Notes under the pieces: generated by a model
Seen by the model: the letters and a program-made list of their open reading frames with translations, nothing else
Told to the model about the DNA's origin: nothing
Databases searched by the model: none
NCBI GenBank assembly: GCA_031276865.1
Contig: JAISMF010000059.1
Location: 16,305 to 80,304, forward strand
DNA: 64,000 nucleotides
Direction of reading: 5' to 3'
Origin: Deltaproteobacteria bacterium
Lineage (GTDB): Bacteria; Desulfobacterota; Desulfarculia; Adiutricales; Adiutricaceae
Program-made: the position numbers and the translations under genes
Shown: one piece after another, positions 18,041 through 27,803 of the stretch
Numbering within the stretch: position 1 is the first letter of the stretch
Layout: every line of letters begins with the position of its first letter

Positions 18041-18748
18041 TCAGCTGAAAAGGCCCTTCCGAGTTCCGCCCCCCTTCCCTCCCTCGGGGAGCACCCCTCG
18101 GTAGCTCAGACGGTGCTCCGGACAGGGTCCGTATCTCCGCAAAGCCTCGTAATGCTCCCGGGTGGGGTATCCCTTGTGGCGGGCGAAACCGTATCGCGGA
18201 TACTTCCCGTCCAATTCCAGCATGATCCGGTCCCTCGTCACCTTGGCCACCACCGAGGCCGCGGCGACGCAAAGCGAGAGGGAGTCCCCTTTGACCACCG
18301 CCCTAACCTCGCAAGGGAGGGGAGGCCGGACGTTTCCGTCCGCCAAGCAGAGGGCGGGTTTAATCTGGAGTTTTAAAAAGGCCTCCCGCATGGCGAGCAT
18401 GGAGGCCTTTAAAGGATTGAGCTCGTCCACCTCTCCGGGGCTTTTCAAGGCGACCTCGACGGCCAGAGCCCTTTGCAAGATCTCCTCGTAGAGCGACTCC
18501 CGGACCTGGGGAGTGAGCTTTTTGGAGTCGTCCACCCCGGGATATGTTTTTTCCGGATCCAAAATGACCGCCGCGGCCGCCAGGGGGCCGGCCAGAGGCC
18601 CCCTTCCGGCCTCGTCCAAGCCGCAGAGGGGGCTTTTCCCGAAGGAAAGATCGAAGGCGAGAAGGGATCCTCCTCCCCTCTCCAGGCTGAAAAGGCCGCG
18701 GGACGCGGCCTTTTCAGCTTGATTCTTTCCCGCTCGCCTACCGGTCAT
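18041..18748 (-). CDS. rnhB: Ribonuclease HII (235 aa)
   Basis: Removes ribonucleotides from DNA:RNA hybrids. The catalytic signature GLDEAGRGPLAGP has Asp45 and Glu46. Further family segments are DDSKKLTPQVRESL, a LADG segment with the third Asp, AAASVVAKVTRDRIM with the fourth, and the C-terminal YGFARHKGYPTREHYEAL. The start is doubtful. ATG 18748 is preceded by TTCTCC, not a Shine-Dalgarno, and the first ~20 codons are encoded by a perfect 15-bp hairpin (18686-18718) that looks intergenic. A purine-rich GGAGAGGGGAGGAGG lies just after it, but I see no standard start codon behind it. Downstream of rplS on the same strand, the common order. Confidence 0.93.
   Translation of the reverse strand: MTGRRAGKNQAEKAASRGLFSLERGGGSLLAFDLSFGKSPLCGLDEAGRGPLAGPLAAAAVILDPEKTYPGVDDSKKLTPQVRESLYEEILQRALAVEVALKSPGEVDELNPLKASMLAMREAFLKLQIKPALCLADGNVRPPLPCEVRAVVKGDSLSLCVAAASVVAKVTRDRIMLELDGKYPRYGFARHKGYPTREHYEALRRYGPCPEHRLSYRGVLPEGGKGGGTRKGLFS
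18686..18718. repeat. Perfect 15-bp-arm palindrome within the annotated rnhB 5' end
   Basis: GCTGAAAAGGCCGCG and its exact complement flank a GGA loop. A related palindrome around TTCAGCTGAAAAGG lies at the rnhB 3' end (~18027-18058), and the half-word CAGCTGAAAAGG recurs near 22512. This may be a small palindromic repeat family or attenuator-like hairpins. Confidence 0.55.
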
Positions 18749-18784
18749 AAGGAGAATCCGGGAAAAAGAGGGAGGAGACGGGCT

Positions 18785-19390
18785 CTAGCTTTCGACAATA
18801 TCCTGGATCGGGAGCTTCTTGCGCTCATAGGCGTTCCTGGTTTTGATCTTGGCGGCCTTGCCTCTCAGGGAGCGCAGATAGTAGAGCCGGGCGCGGCGCA
18901 CCTTACCCTTGGTTATTATCTCCACCCGGTCGATGCTGGGGGAGTTGGAGGGGAAGGTCCTCTCCACGCCCACCGAGTAGGAGACCTTCCTCACGGTGAA
19001 GGTGGCCCCCATCCTGCCCCGACGGCGGCGGATGACCACGCCCTTGAAGATCTGGATCCTCTCCTTGTCGCCCTCTTTGACCCTGACGTGCACCGCGACG
19101 GTGTCGCCGGCGCGGAAGGGAGGCAGATCCACCCTGAGCTGCTCCATATCGAGGGCGCGGATGATTTCGTGGTGGGGACGGAAGGTGTCCCCTATATTCT
19201 GGAGGGAGAGGCCGAAAGGCAGATCCGGGTCGAAGTTCTCGACGGCGTCGCTTTCCTTGGAATCCCCGGCCTCGGGAGCGTCTTTGGCAAGATTCGGCGC
19301 TTCGTCAGTCCCGGCTTCGGCGCCTTCCCCGATGGATTCGGGGTTCTTTTCTTCCTCAGGGGCGTTTCCCCCCTCGTTTATCTCGTCCAT
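18785..19390 (-). CDS. rplS: Ribosomal protein L19 with acidic N-terminal extension (201 aa)
   Basis: 50S subunit protein at the 30S/50S interface. The C-terminal ~115 residues are a normal L19: [26 protein letters not shown], then [26 protein letters not shown] and [11 protein letters not shown]. Ahead of it is an acidic extension of ~80 residues rich in Glu/Asp/Ala/Gly, not usual for L19. I choose ATG 19390, which follows TAAGGAG (15 nt spacing). The frame stays open to 19519, but the extra 43 codons are Arg/Pro-rich and precede that ribosome-binding site. rnhB follows 36 nt later. trmD, which usually precedes rplS, is absent; AT-rich accessory DNA lies there instead. Confidence 0.93.
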   Translation of the reverse strand: MDEINEGGNAPEEEKNPESIGEGAEAGTDEAPNLAKDAPEAGDSKESDAVENFDPDLPFGLSLQNIGDTFRPHHEIIRALDMEQLRVDLPPFRAGDTVAVHVRVKEGDKERIQIFKGVVIRRRRGRMGATFTVRKVSYSVGVERTFPSNSPSIDRVEIITKGKVRRARLYYLRSLRGKAAKIKTRNAYERKKLPIQDIVES

Positions 19391-19805
19391 AGCGGTTCGT
19401 GGATACTCCTTAACGTTCAGCGGCGGGCGAAAAACCCCGCGCCCGGACGGACTTTTCGGAAAAAAAGCCCCCGGTGGGGGTCGTCGGCGGGCGCCCAAAA
19501 TATTCCGGAAACGCCTCATAAGCGCTCCGGCCGTAACCGGAGGGGCCGGGATGGCCGTTCAGCCGGAAGAGGTGCTAAATATTATACGCGGGGGGGGAAA
19601 ATTGCAAGGGATTTTAAAGGGGTAAGTGGGGGGGAAGGGACGCGGGGGAGGGACGGGAAGCCGGAAAAAAAAAGGGAGGCGCCGCGATTGGAAGTAAAAG
19701 CCAGTCTCCACGGTCCGGCGGCGTTTAAATCCTGGAGGCATCTACCGTACGGCGTGAAAAACGTTACCGAGTTTTAAGACGCCTCAGCAAAAAACAGATG
19801 AACTA
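19391..19805. other. Intergenic junction between core block and AT-rich island
   Basis: No gene supported. G/A-rich low-complexity sequence (GGGGGGGAAAA at ~19590, long A/G runs at ~19660) gives way abruptly to AT-rich DNA near 19780. Confidence 0.4.
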
Positions 19806-19946
19806 TGATGCTACTGTAAAAAGTCCCTGATGTTTTAAAAAATAGAAATAATTTACTTTATGACATGTAGGCTATTATAATTTATCCTATATTTTGTATG
19901 CGGTCGGAAAATATTTTTCAAACTCAGACTTTTTGCACATGCATCA
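19806..19946. mobile_element. Family-1 miniature inverted-repeat element, copy A (141 bp)
   Basis: The left end TGATGCTACTGTAAAAAGTC and right end GACTTTTTGCACATGCATCA are imperfect terminal inverted repeats. A 4-bp ACTA duplication flanks them (19802-19805 and 19947-19950). The interior is AT-rich and non-coding. Confidence 0.85.
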
Positions 19947-19950
19947 ACTA

Positions 19951-20602
19951 TAAATCACTAGCGTCCTAAACACGGGCTCAACTCTTCAAAGTATTGCATG
20001 AAGCCCGCTTATATTCAGCCTTTCGGAGATCCTGCGCCAAAACTACCCTGAAAGCCCCTATCTGAGAATTTGGCAGTTATATTATCTGTTTTATACTATT
20101 TATCATGATTTATGAAACTAAATATCTATATCTTGCGTTAGAAAAAAAGGTAAATTTTTATTTAGGACGCTAGTGAAAATTATAGTAATATTATAATATA
20201 AAGATAAATATTATATTTTAATAAGTAAATAATTTAAATATCTTTTATATTACTAATACAACTGTTTTATCTGATATTTATGGTTAGATAAAAAGTAAGA
20301 GATTAAAGTTTAGAAGATAAATTTTATATAATTTAAAATAAAATATAATATTAGGCATTTATAAACTATAGTATTCTAAAAGCATAAAAAATATATACCT
20401 TTTGATACATATCATATTTTATAAGATATTTGATTTGAAATATATTAAGAAAGTAGTGTAAAAAAATCCTTACCACACCGCACGACCTCTGAGTTCTTTA
20501 TATTGACATGACAAAAGAACATCATTAAAACATATAAAGAAGAAATTCATCTTCCCAACACCGACCGTCATTTTTTGATAAATTCAGGCTTAAGTCTCTC
20601 TT
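19951..20602. other. Very AT-rich spacer
   Basis: No gene seen. The DNA at about 20100-20450 is almost entirely A and T, unlike any core gene. A promoter candidate lies at its end (separate entry). Confidence 0.5.
20503..20531 (+). promoter_or_regulatory. Sigma70-like promoter candidate for the AAA-ATPase gene
   Basis: TTGACA at 20503-20508, 17-nt spacer, then TAAAAC at 20526-20531. The -35 is perfect and the -10 weak. It lies 72 nt before ATG 20603. Confidence 0.4.
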
Positions 20603-22231
20603 ATGAAAAATCTTCCTCTGGGCATCCAAAACCTTAACGAAATAATTAAGGGTAATTATCTTTACGTTGATAAGACGGATCTTTTTCCGGAACTTATTAA
20701 GTTAAAACAAATTTTTCTCTCCCGTCCCCGACGGTTCGGCAAATCTCTTCTTCTTGATTCCCTGGAACAAATGTTTCGGGGTAACGCTGCACTTTTTTCT
20801 GGTTTGAAAATAGCTGATTCCGGTTATGAGTTCAAAAAATATCCGGTTATCCGCTTGAATATGACGATGGACTGCGATAGCCCTGAAATTCTAAAGGAAG
20901 AGTTGATCGATAACCTTGAAAATATAGCCAGATCTTACAAGAATGTTAGGCTCAGAGCTCGAAATCCAGGCGGGGCGTTAAAACGCCTTATTGAGGATAT
21001 AAGTGAAGAATGCGGCGAAAGAGTGGTTGCGCTGATCGATGAGTATGACAATCCCGTCAGCTTGCACATGGATGATATCGTTTTAGCTAATGCCAACTCT
21101 AAAGTACTCAATTCTTTTTATGTCGGGTTCAAGGATATGGATAAATTTTTGCGTTTCGTCATGGTGACCGGGGTAACACGCTACGCCATGATGGGTTTAT
21201 CCTCCGGGCTCAATCAGTTGGTCGACATCAGTTTTGACCCGAAATTCCCCGCCATCTGCGGCTTCACCCCGGACGAGCTGGATCAATATTTCGGCGACCG
21301 TTACAGTTCAACTCTGGAAACTCTGAAATCGACCGGCTACATGCCGCCGGAGAGCTCGGAATCCGACCTGCGTCAGGAAATACTTTCTTGGTACGATGGC
21401 TACACTTGGGATGGAAAGACTCGAGTTCTAAACCCGATTTCAATCCTGAATTTTTTTAATTCAAATGAATTTAAAGAATTCTGGAAAGAAACCTCCCCTT
21501 CCGTTACCTTTCTTCGAAATACAATATCAGCCAATCCTTTATCATTTACGACAAATTATTTGCAGGGATTTACGGGAGGCGATATCTCTCTGGCGACTGT
21601 CGGGAATGTCGCTTCAGTTCCGTTATTGTTTCACACAGGATACCTGACCATAGATAAAATCACACGAGTTGATAAGAAACTGCGATATTCATTTAAAGTT
21701 CCCAACTTCGAGTTGCAAGACTCGTTCTATGAGATCTTAAATGACTGTTTACACATAAAAAACAACGTTGTTGAAGCCGAGGCTTTAACTAAAGCCGTAA
21801 GAGAGAGGAACAGTGAACTGCTTACCGATATAATTCGCACGCTTTTCAATCGTATTCCCGCAGAACATTATAAAAACAACGAAAATTTGAAAGAGTCTTT
21901 CTTCCACATGGCTTTATTGTGCTACTGTTCCGGTTTGCTTGAGGCTAGATCCGAGGAGCCTGGACCTTTAGGGGATCTTGATTTGCTTATTATCACCCCT
22001 GACGGCCTCCATACGGTTATCGAGCTCAAATACGCCCGCAATCCGGATCCATTTGATCCGGAGAAAACTTTGGACAAACTAGTCGAGAAGGCTCTCAATG
22101 TCATCAAGAAAAAACAATACGGCGCGCGTTATCGGCTGCCGGATCGGGACATTATCCCCGTAGGTCTGGGCGTCATGGGCCGGGGCGAGGCCAAAGCCGT
22201 TTTCGGCGACGCTTTGGAAGAACCAGCGTAA
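20603..22231 (+). CDS. AAA-ATPase-like protein with C-terminal PD-(D/E)XK nuclease domain (542 aa)
   Basis: Matches the 'predicted AAA-ATPase plus PD-(D/E)XK' family (pfam09820/pfam08011 type). The N-terminus has the family opening LPLGIQN...NYLYVDKTDLF and the P-loop-like SRPRRFGKSLLLDSL near residues 38-52. VVALIDEYDNP, near residue 145, is the Walker B region. The C-terminal nuclease half has GDLDLLII...TVIELKYA near 460-480. These genes are common in multicopy in anaerobes and gut bacteria; their role is not established and links to mobile DNA or defence are suggested. No strong Shine-Dalgarno is seen. Composition is intermediate, within an AT-rich island, suggesting acquisition. Confidence 0.9.
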   Translation: MKNLPLGIQNLNEIIKGNYLYVDKTDLFPELIKLKQIFLSRPRRFGKSLLLDSLEQMFRGNAALFSGLKIADSGYEFKKYPVIRLNMTMDCDSPEILKEELIDNLENIARSYKNVRLRARNPGGALKRLIEDISEECGERVVALIDEYDNPVSLHMDDIVLANANSKVLNSFYVGFKDMDKFLRFVMVTGVTRYAMMGLSSGLNQLVDISFDPKFPAICGFTPDELDQYFGDRYSSTLETLKSTGYMPPESSESDLRQEILSWYDGYTWDGKTRVLNPISILNFFNSNEFKEFWKETSPSVTFLRNTISANPLSFTTNYLQGFTGGDISLATVGNVASVPLLFHTGYLTIDKITRVDKKLRYSFKVPNFELQDSFYEILNDCLHIKNNVVEAEALTKAVRERNSELLTDIIRTLFNRIPAEHYKNNENLKESFFHMALLCYCSGLLEARSEEPGPLGDLDLLIITPDGLHTVIELKYARNPDPFDPEKTLDKLVEKALNVIKKKQYGARYRLPDRDIIPVGLGVMGRGEAKAVFGDALEEPA

Positions 22232-22687
22232 AATCGTTTCGGACGGACCTCCCCTCCGGCCGAAAGCCGCCTGGCCGGTATTTTACCCATAATTATCCTC
22301 TCATTATAGGAAATGTTTCACGCCTCCGCGGACGCTTCGAAAAACGGGGCGCCATCCGGCCTCTCCGCCGCGGGCGCTCCATCCCGGAAGGGAGCCTTGT
22401 CCGCTCCACCCTCCGTCCGGATGTTTAGCGCCGGCGCGCCAAATCTTTCCGGACATGGGTTTCTTCCCGAGCCTGGAACTCGTTTGCAGGGGGGGATTGG
22501 GAGCCGTCTTTCCAGCTGAAAAGGTTGGACGCTTTCCCCCGCCGATCCTTTAAGAGGACTTTGGAATCACGGAGATGGCGCGCCAGGGCGCTTTTCGGCT
22601 TAAGGAGGCGCTTCCTCCGCCCGCCTTCGCCCCGACCATGAAAGAGGCCGCGTCGTCTTTCCCTCTCGATTTAAAGACCGAACGAGC
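22232..22687. other. Intergenic region between convergent genes
   Basis: No gene supported. Short plus-strand frames here are composition artefacts. It separates the AAA-ATPase 3' end from the 3' end of the autotransporter pseudogene. Confidence 0.4.
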
Positions 22688-25463
22688 TCACCACTCAACC
22701 GTGAAGGTCAGAGCCCCCGCGTGGCTTTCTTCCCGGCGGCCGAAACTTCCCCGGTAATTGAGCGCGAGGCTCGCGTTTTCCGACACGGCTAAGGCGGCTC
22801 CCCCCTCCAGCTCCGCCTCGTCCCGGTTCAAAGCGACGCCTCTGACGGGAAAGGTCTCCCCCCCCCTCATGGAAAGCCATGACCGACCGGGGGACGGTCT
22901 TTCCGTAGACGTGCCGCCATCCGGCCTCCAGACTGAAGGAGAGCCGCTCCGACGCCTTGAATTTCGCCCGTAACCCCGCGGCGCTCGAGGCGTCGCTCCA
23001 GCGCTCCTTCCCAACCCTCAGGGCGGCGGTTCCTCCGCTTTCCGCGAAGGAGTCCGCTACGATGTTGTTCCTGCCCTCCGAGAGGAAGGGCTCCAGGATC
23101 GTCCTTTTGGATAGGTGGCGCCGGTAGGCGACCTCGAAAAATACGAGCTGGGAATCGGCGTCGTAGGAAGAGGAGAGGATCTGTTGATCGGATCCCACCA
23201 CCGCCCTTCTTTCGGCGCTTACCTCGTGACGGCCGAAAACCCCCGCCAAAAGAAGGCGGAGGGCGCCGGGTCCCGCCCGGAACTCTTTTCCTCCGTAAAG
23301 AGCCAGATAAAAGCTATCGACGTCCGCTTTGGAGCTTCGGCTCGCTACTTCAAGGCGCTTCGAGGAGTACATGAAGGCCAGCCCTCCGAACCAGCCGTCG
23401 GTGAAGGCCCGCTGATAGCCCAGGGAAAGCTCCCTGCCGCGGATCTCCGCCCGGCCGGCGTTGCCGTTGTCCTTTAGGACGCCGTAAGAGGCTCCCGCGC
23501 TCATCCAGAAGCCGTTCAGGGAAGTATAGTCCCCCGCCCCGGCCGAAGCGGCCTCCCCTCTCCTGAAGTCTTCCTCCCCCCGGGAGATCCGGCTCGCCCG
23601 TCCCGCGAGAGAACCCCAGAAATCAGTTCCGGCGCTAAAGAGGCTTCCCAGAACGGTCGCGTGGATCTCGGCCGACAGGGAATCCAGAAGGCCCCTAACT
23701 TCGTGTTCGGCGGTCCCGGTCACCACCGTGTTGAAAAGAGAGCTCTCCGTCCCCAAGGATTCCAGGGCGGCCGCGGCCGATCTCTGGTTGAAGGTTTCTG
23801 CGTAGGACCCGAACGAGGCTTTCTGGATGAACGACAACCAGACGTCGAAGTTAACATCATCGTAATAAAGCTCCGGAACGAGGAAAGCCAGATCCGAATA
23901 AGCCCGGTCGAAAGTTCCGGTCAGAGCGGTCAGAGCGTCCAGAATGAGCCACTGCTTTCCGCCGGTGTAGTCGGAAATCTCTTTCCCCGCCCCTGAGGCG
24001 AGCACCCGCAAGGTCCCCGACAGAGAGGCTGCGCCGGTGACCACGGTCAAATCGCTAACGCCCGGGTCGCTCAATGTCCCATCGCCCGGGTTGTCCGTAT
24101 CCACCTCGACCTCATAAACGGCTCCGCTCTCCAGGGTCCAATCACCCGCGATCGTCGTCGTTCCGATAGAATTCCCGGGCGAAAAAACACCGCCGTTTTT
24201 AATAATCACGTCGGCGTTGAAAATCCCGTGCCCTCCCAGAAGGCCTCCGCCTATCACATTTATCTGTCCCGAGGAAGCGGTGAGGTTGGCGGAGCCATCG
24301 GACGAAGTTTGGCCGACTATGAGACTCCCCCCTTCTACAAGCACATCTTGAGCGACGTTATTGGAATGCTGAAGCACAAGCTTTCCGCTCGCCAACCAAA
24401 TTCCGTTGGAAAAAAAATCTCGTTTTCTATAACAACGGGATCCGCGCCGGAGGCGTTCATGTTCAAGTTCTGACCTTCAATTTTGCCTCCCGTAAACGTG
24501 TATCCTCCGGCCGTTATATTCATAGCCGATGGCTTCACGCCGGAAGAGTCGGCGATGACCTCTTTTCCGCCCTCGGATCCGAAAATCACAATGTCATCGT
24601 CCAGGTACCTGATCCTGAAATCTTCGATGAGCCAGTTGGCGACAACGTCAGGTATTATAGACTGAGTCCAGGATTTTTTATAAGACGAAGTCCCTCCTTT
24701 CCAGACGATGGCGGACCCGGCCGGCAGAACATCTAATATGCCGGTTTCCACAGTCGCGACAGCCGTGCCGTAGACAGTTCCTCTGTTACGAATCTCAGTG
24801 TCAATCATCTCTATCTGATACTCACCGCGATCAAGTAAAGTTATCGCTTTATTCACAAAAGTATAATATTGAGGCGAAGTGACGATGGTTCCGTTATATT
24901 TGACCGTAAATGTAGTTAGAACGTTGTTGAACTCGCTTTCCGAGGATAGATCGTAGGCGTGTCCGGGAATAAGAAGAGCTCCGGACGATAATCCGGGCGG
25001 TAAGACGTCTTGTTGGTTTCCTATATCAAGTTCTGTAATAGTACCTTTGACAACCATCGGGTATAACTGACTTAAAGGCAATCTATTGTATGTAACAGAC
25101 AATTGTTGAAGCACATTGTTTTGGCTTATGTCCAGGGACGTGAGATTGTTATAACCTACATTCAAAAGAGTTAGAGCTGTGTTTGAACCAACGTCCAGGG
25201 ACGATAGATTATTACCCCAAACATACAAATAAGTTAGTGCTGTGTTTGAACCAACGTCCAGGGACGATAGATTATTACCCCAAGCATACAAATAAGTTAG
25301 AGCTGTGTTTGAACCAACGTCAAGGGACGATAGATTATTACTCCCTACACTCAAAACAGTTAGAGCTGTGTTTGAACCAACGTCAAGGGACGATAGATTA
25401 TTATACGATACATCCAAAGAAGTTAGAGCTGTGTTTGAACCAACATCCAGAGACGATAGAGTA

Positions 25464-25551
25464 TTACCCAGGCGTTTAAATATTGGAAAAAAGTCACGTA
25501 TTCAAGGGAATCTCATCCTTTTACCGTTCTAACTTTTATACGCCGGGGTAA
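25464..25551. mobile_element. Family-2 miniature element (88 bp), copy 1, inside LRR array
   Basis: Ends TTACCCAGGCG and CGCCGGGGTAA are inverted repeats, flanked by TA on both sides (25462-25463, 25552-25553). Removing the element and one TA restores the LRR repeat consensus, which proves the boundaries. TA duplication is typical of IS630/Tc1-mariner-type transposition. Confidence 0.93.
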
Positions 25552-25637
25552 TATTATACGATACATCCAAAGAAGTTAGAGCTGTATTTGAACCAACATC
25601 CAGAGACGATAGATTATTACCCCATACATTCAAAATA

Positions 25638-25725
25638 TTACCCCGGCGATTAAATATTGGAAAACAGTCACGTATTCAAGGGAATCTCTTCCTTCTACCT
25701 TTCTAACTTTTATTCGCCGGGGTAA
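25638..25725. mobile_element. Family-2 miniature element (88 bp), copy 2, inside LRR array
   Basis: TTACCCCGGCG...CGCCGGGGTAA with TA on both sides. Joining the flanks gives CAAAATAGTTAGAG, matching the neighbouring repeat unit. It is nearly identical to the copies at 25464 and 32746. Confidence 0.93.
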
Positions 25726-26475
25726 TAGTTAGAGCTGTGTTTGAACCAACGTAGGGACGATAAATTATTAACCCAAGCATACAAATAAGTTAGAGCTGTG
25801 TTTGAACCAACGTCTAGGGACGATAGATTATTATTCCCTACATTCAAAACAGTTAGAGCTGTGTTTGAACCAACGTCCATGGACGATAGATTATTATACG
25901 ATACATCCAAAGAAGTTAGAGCTGTGTTTGAACCAACATCCAGAGACGATAGATTATTATACGATACATCCAAAGAAGTTAGAGCTGTGTTTGAACCAAC
26001 ATCCATGGACGATAGATTATTACCCCATACATTCAAAATAGTTAAAGCTGTGTTTGAATCAACGTCCAGGGACGTGAGATTGTTGTTAGATAAAATTAGA
26101 TAATCTAAATAATTCATATTTGAAAGGTCAAGCGCATTTGTAATATTGCAATTATCTATATCAATATCCTGAACAAAATATAAATTATTGTCTTCAACCC
26201 ATATTACCCCTGTCCAGTATCCTATTCCAGATGGTGGATTTTCCCAGTTGAGTTTATTTTGCGGATCAATATTCGTACCCGCAGTCACCAGCAAACCCTT
26301 GTCGTGGGCATCGTAGTCAGCCGCCAACGCGTTGGTTCCCGATAAAAGTAAAGGTAATAATGAAAGCAGACAGAAAATTGCCGCCGCAATAACAATGGAC
26401 AACCAGGTGGATTGTTTTCCCGAAAGAAGAAAAAGCTTTCCAAATTTTTCTATGTAGGTAAAAATACGCATCATA

Positions 26476-26563
26476 TTACTCCGGCGCTAAGATATTAGAA
26501 ACAGCTAGGAATTAGAACAGGGATACTGACTGACATTATTCTAAATGTTATCCGCCGGGGTAA
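26476..26563. mobile_element. Family-2 miniature element (88 bp), copy 3, at the adhesin start codon
   Basis: Ends TTACTCCGGCG and CGCCGGGGTAA, TA on both sides. Same length as the other copies but a divergent interior (a subfamily shared with 63816). The A of the adhesin ATG is part of the left TA. On the minus strand the terminal GGAG lies 4 nt before the first ATG and 7 nt before a second, so it acts as a plausible Shine-Dalgarno. Confidence 0.9.
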
Positions 26564-27135
26564 TAATATATTCCAAAAGTGGCATTTTTACGCCGCACGA
26601 ACAGATATAAACAAGTCGTTTATGAGGACGGGCAAATTCAGCCCGCTATCAGTGTTATCCCGTTGCAGATCAAACGCACCGAACTACTTCAAGCGAAATA
26701 AAGTCCCGCGGATATGAACCATTGCATGGTTCATCCACAGGACGCAAAAAGCCCGCGTGATTCCGAAAGGAATGGCGCGGGCGGAAGTTGATGCTAAAAA
26801 GACGTTGTCGTCTGTTTTAACTAGAGAGAGAGCAAATTACGTGCCAAGTTCAAGAAATTAGAAAAAACTCCCCGGGTGTGACCGCCAAACGGTTGTGATA
26901 ACACTGATACGCGGGAAGCGACATTTTTCATAATATAACCGGACAAAGGAAAAACTCAGCAGAAAATTCAAGAGCTGATTCGCAACGAACCTTAAAATCC
27001 AGAGTTCCGCGAATCTTGACTCTTCATGCCGAACACAATTATTTTCGCATATTATCAAAATGTTTTGCAATTTGTCAAAACAAAAACCCCGCAACCCCGC
27101 ATCACTTACATACATATATTTCTATAATATATATA
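26564..27135. other. Intergenic region with possible ORF remnant
   Basis: A 40-codon plus-strand frame from GTG 26579 to TAA 26701 looks protein-like (QVVYEDGQIQPAISV...KRTELLQAK) and may be the tail of a lost gene. Two hairpins follow (separate entry). A minus-strand 85-codon frame at 26858-27115 has no family features and is not called. Confidence 0.4.
26752..26814 (-). terminator. Strong hairpin with T-run, plus a second small hairpin
   Basis: On the minus strand GCCCGCG..ATTCC/GGAAT..CGCGGGC (26752-26783) is followed by TTTTTGCG, a good rho-independent terminator. A second stem, AGACG/CGTCT at 26801-26814, lies just before it and is followed by TTTTT on minus. No convincing upstream minus-strand gene is visible. 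Confidence 0.7.
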
Positions 27136-27276
27136 TGATGCATCTGCAAAAAGTCCACGCTGTTTGAAAACTTTGAAGCAACACACTTTATAGAGCGTAG
27201 CATATTGTATTTTATTCTAGATAGTGTATGTTATCTCTAATCAATTTTTACAGCTAGACTTTTTGCGCTCGCATCA
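27136..27276. mobile_element. Family-1 miniature element, copy B (141 bp)
   Basis: TGATGCATCTGCAAAAAGTC at the left and GACTTTTTGCGCTCGCATCA at the right. Flanks are TATA and TATT, an imperfect duplication. AT-rich, non-coding interior. Confidence 0.85.
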
Positions 27277-27803
27277 TATTTAAAAATATGAATTAAGACG
27301 AAATTATATTCACCGCCTAAACGCCCGGGCGCGCCCCGTTAAACGGACTCCGTCCGCAACCATCAGGAAGATGCCGATAACTCCGTCGGGTAGAAGCCAA
27401 AGGTTGGCCGTGTCCGACCGCTTCCGGCCCTCTTTCCCCGGCGCGGGCGCATTATCCGCCCGAAAAAACGCTCCGCAAAGCGTATCTCGGGGGTTCGTTC
27501 CCGCGCCGCTGCGCCGGGCTTTCCGGTTAGCCCGCCTCCTGGCGGCTTTTTCCCGCCGCTATTCATTTCCCCGCCGGAAAGCCCTGGGCGTATTCATACC
27601 TTCCGGATTAAACCCGACCGTTTTTCCAGTTTTCCAGTTTTCCAGTTTTCCAGTTTTCCGCTTTTCCGCTTTCCGGCCCGGACCCGGATAAAATCTCACC
27701 GGAGGAACGACGCGCCCGGGCTTCCCAGCCCGGGCGCGGGTTTGTGTTGCGCGCCGGCTGTTTGAAAATCATTCGCGGAGGGTTTTGATAAGAGCCGAGG
27801 CGT
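27277..27803. other. Intergenic region with 8-bp microrepeat and palindrome
   Basis: No gene supported. TTTTCCAG repeats about four to five times in tandem near 27619-27656, and TTTTCCGC twice after it. A 12-bp-arm palindrome CGCGCCCGGGCT/AGCCCGGGCGCG lies at 27711-27738 with only a weak T-rich tail on plus. Slippage-prone DNA. Confidence 0.5.

Larger units (their letters stand above)
25130..26090 (-). repeat. 63-bp tandem array coding for leucine-rich repeats
   Basis: A near-identical 63-bp unit (21 codons: NNLSSLDVGSNTALT plus a variable LxVx segment) repeats about a dozen times in three blocks separated by the two miniature elements. High identity between units at DNA level suggests recent expansion or gene conversion, and unit number is likely to vary between strains. 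Confidence 0.9.
22688..26474 (-). pseudogene. Broken LRR-repeat autotransporter adhesin
   Basis: The remains of one large surface protein can be followed on the minus strand. Start ATG 26474 opens a long signal region whose hydrophobic core ends NALA-ADYD. Next come ~21-residue leucine-rich repeats (LSSLDVGSNTALT type), a linker of ~200 residues (25080-24410), a passenger end with AQDVLVEGGSLIVGQ, and a classical autotransporter beta-barrel ending in LTFTVEW at 22688. Four or more lesions break it. Two 88-bp miniature elements inside the repeats (25464-25551, 25638-25725) both bring a TAG stop in frame. A 2-nt loss lies near 25752. An A8 tract (24410-24417) needs one more A, and a G9 tract (22858-22866, C on plus) needs one G fewer. 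With those corrections the frame reads through to the C-terminal Trp. Secretion would be type V into the outer membrane. Confidence 0.88.

Noticed and set aside
18473..19777. 434-aa plus-strand frame opposite rnhB and rplS
   Set aside because: Antisense shadow of two certain genes.
25130..26090. Regularly spaced repeats resembling a CRISPR array
   Set aside because: The repeat unit is continuous 63 bp with no unique spacers and translates to leucine-rich repeats; there are no cas genes.
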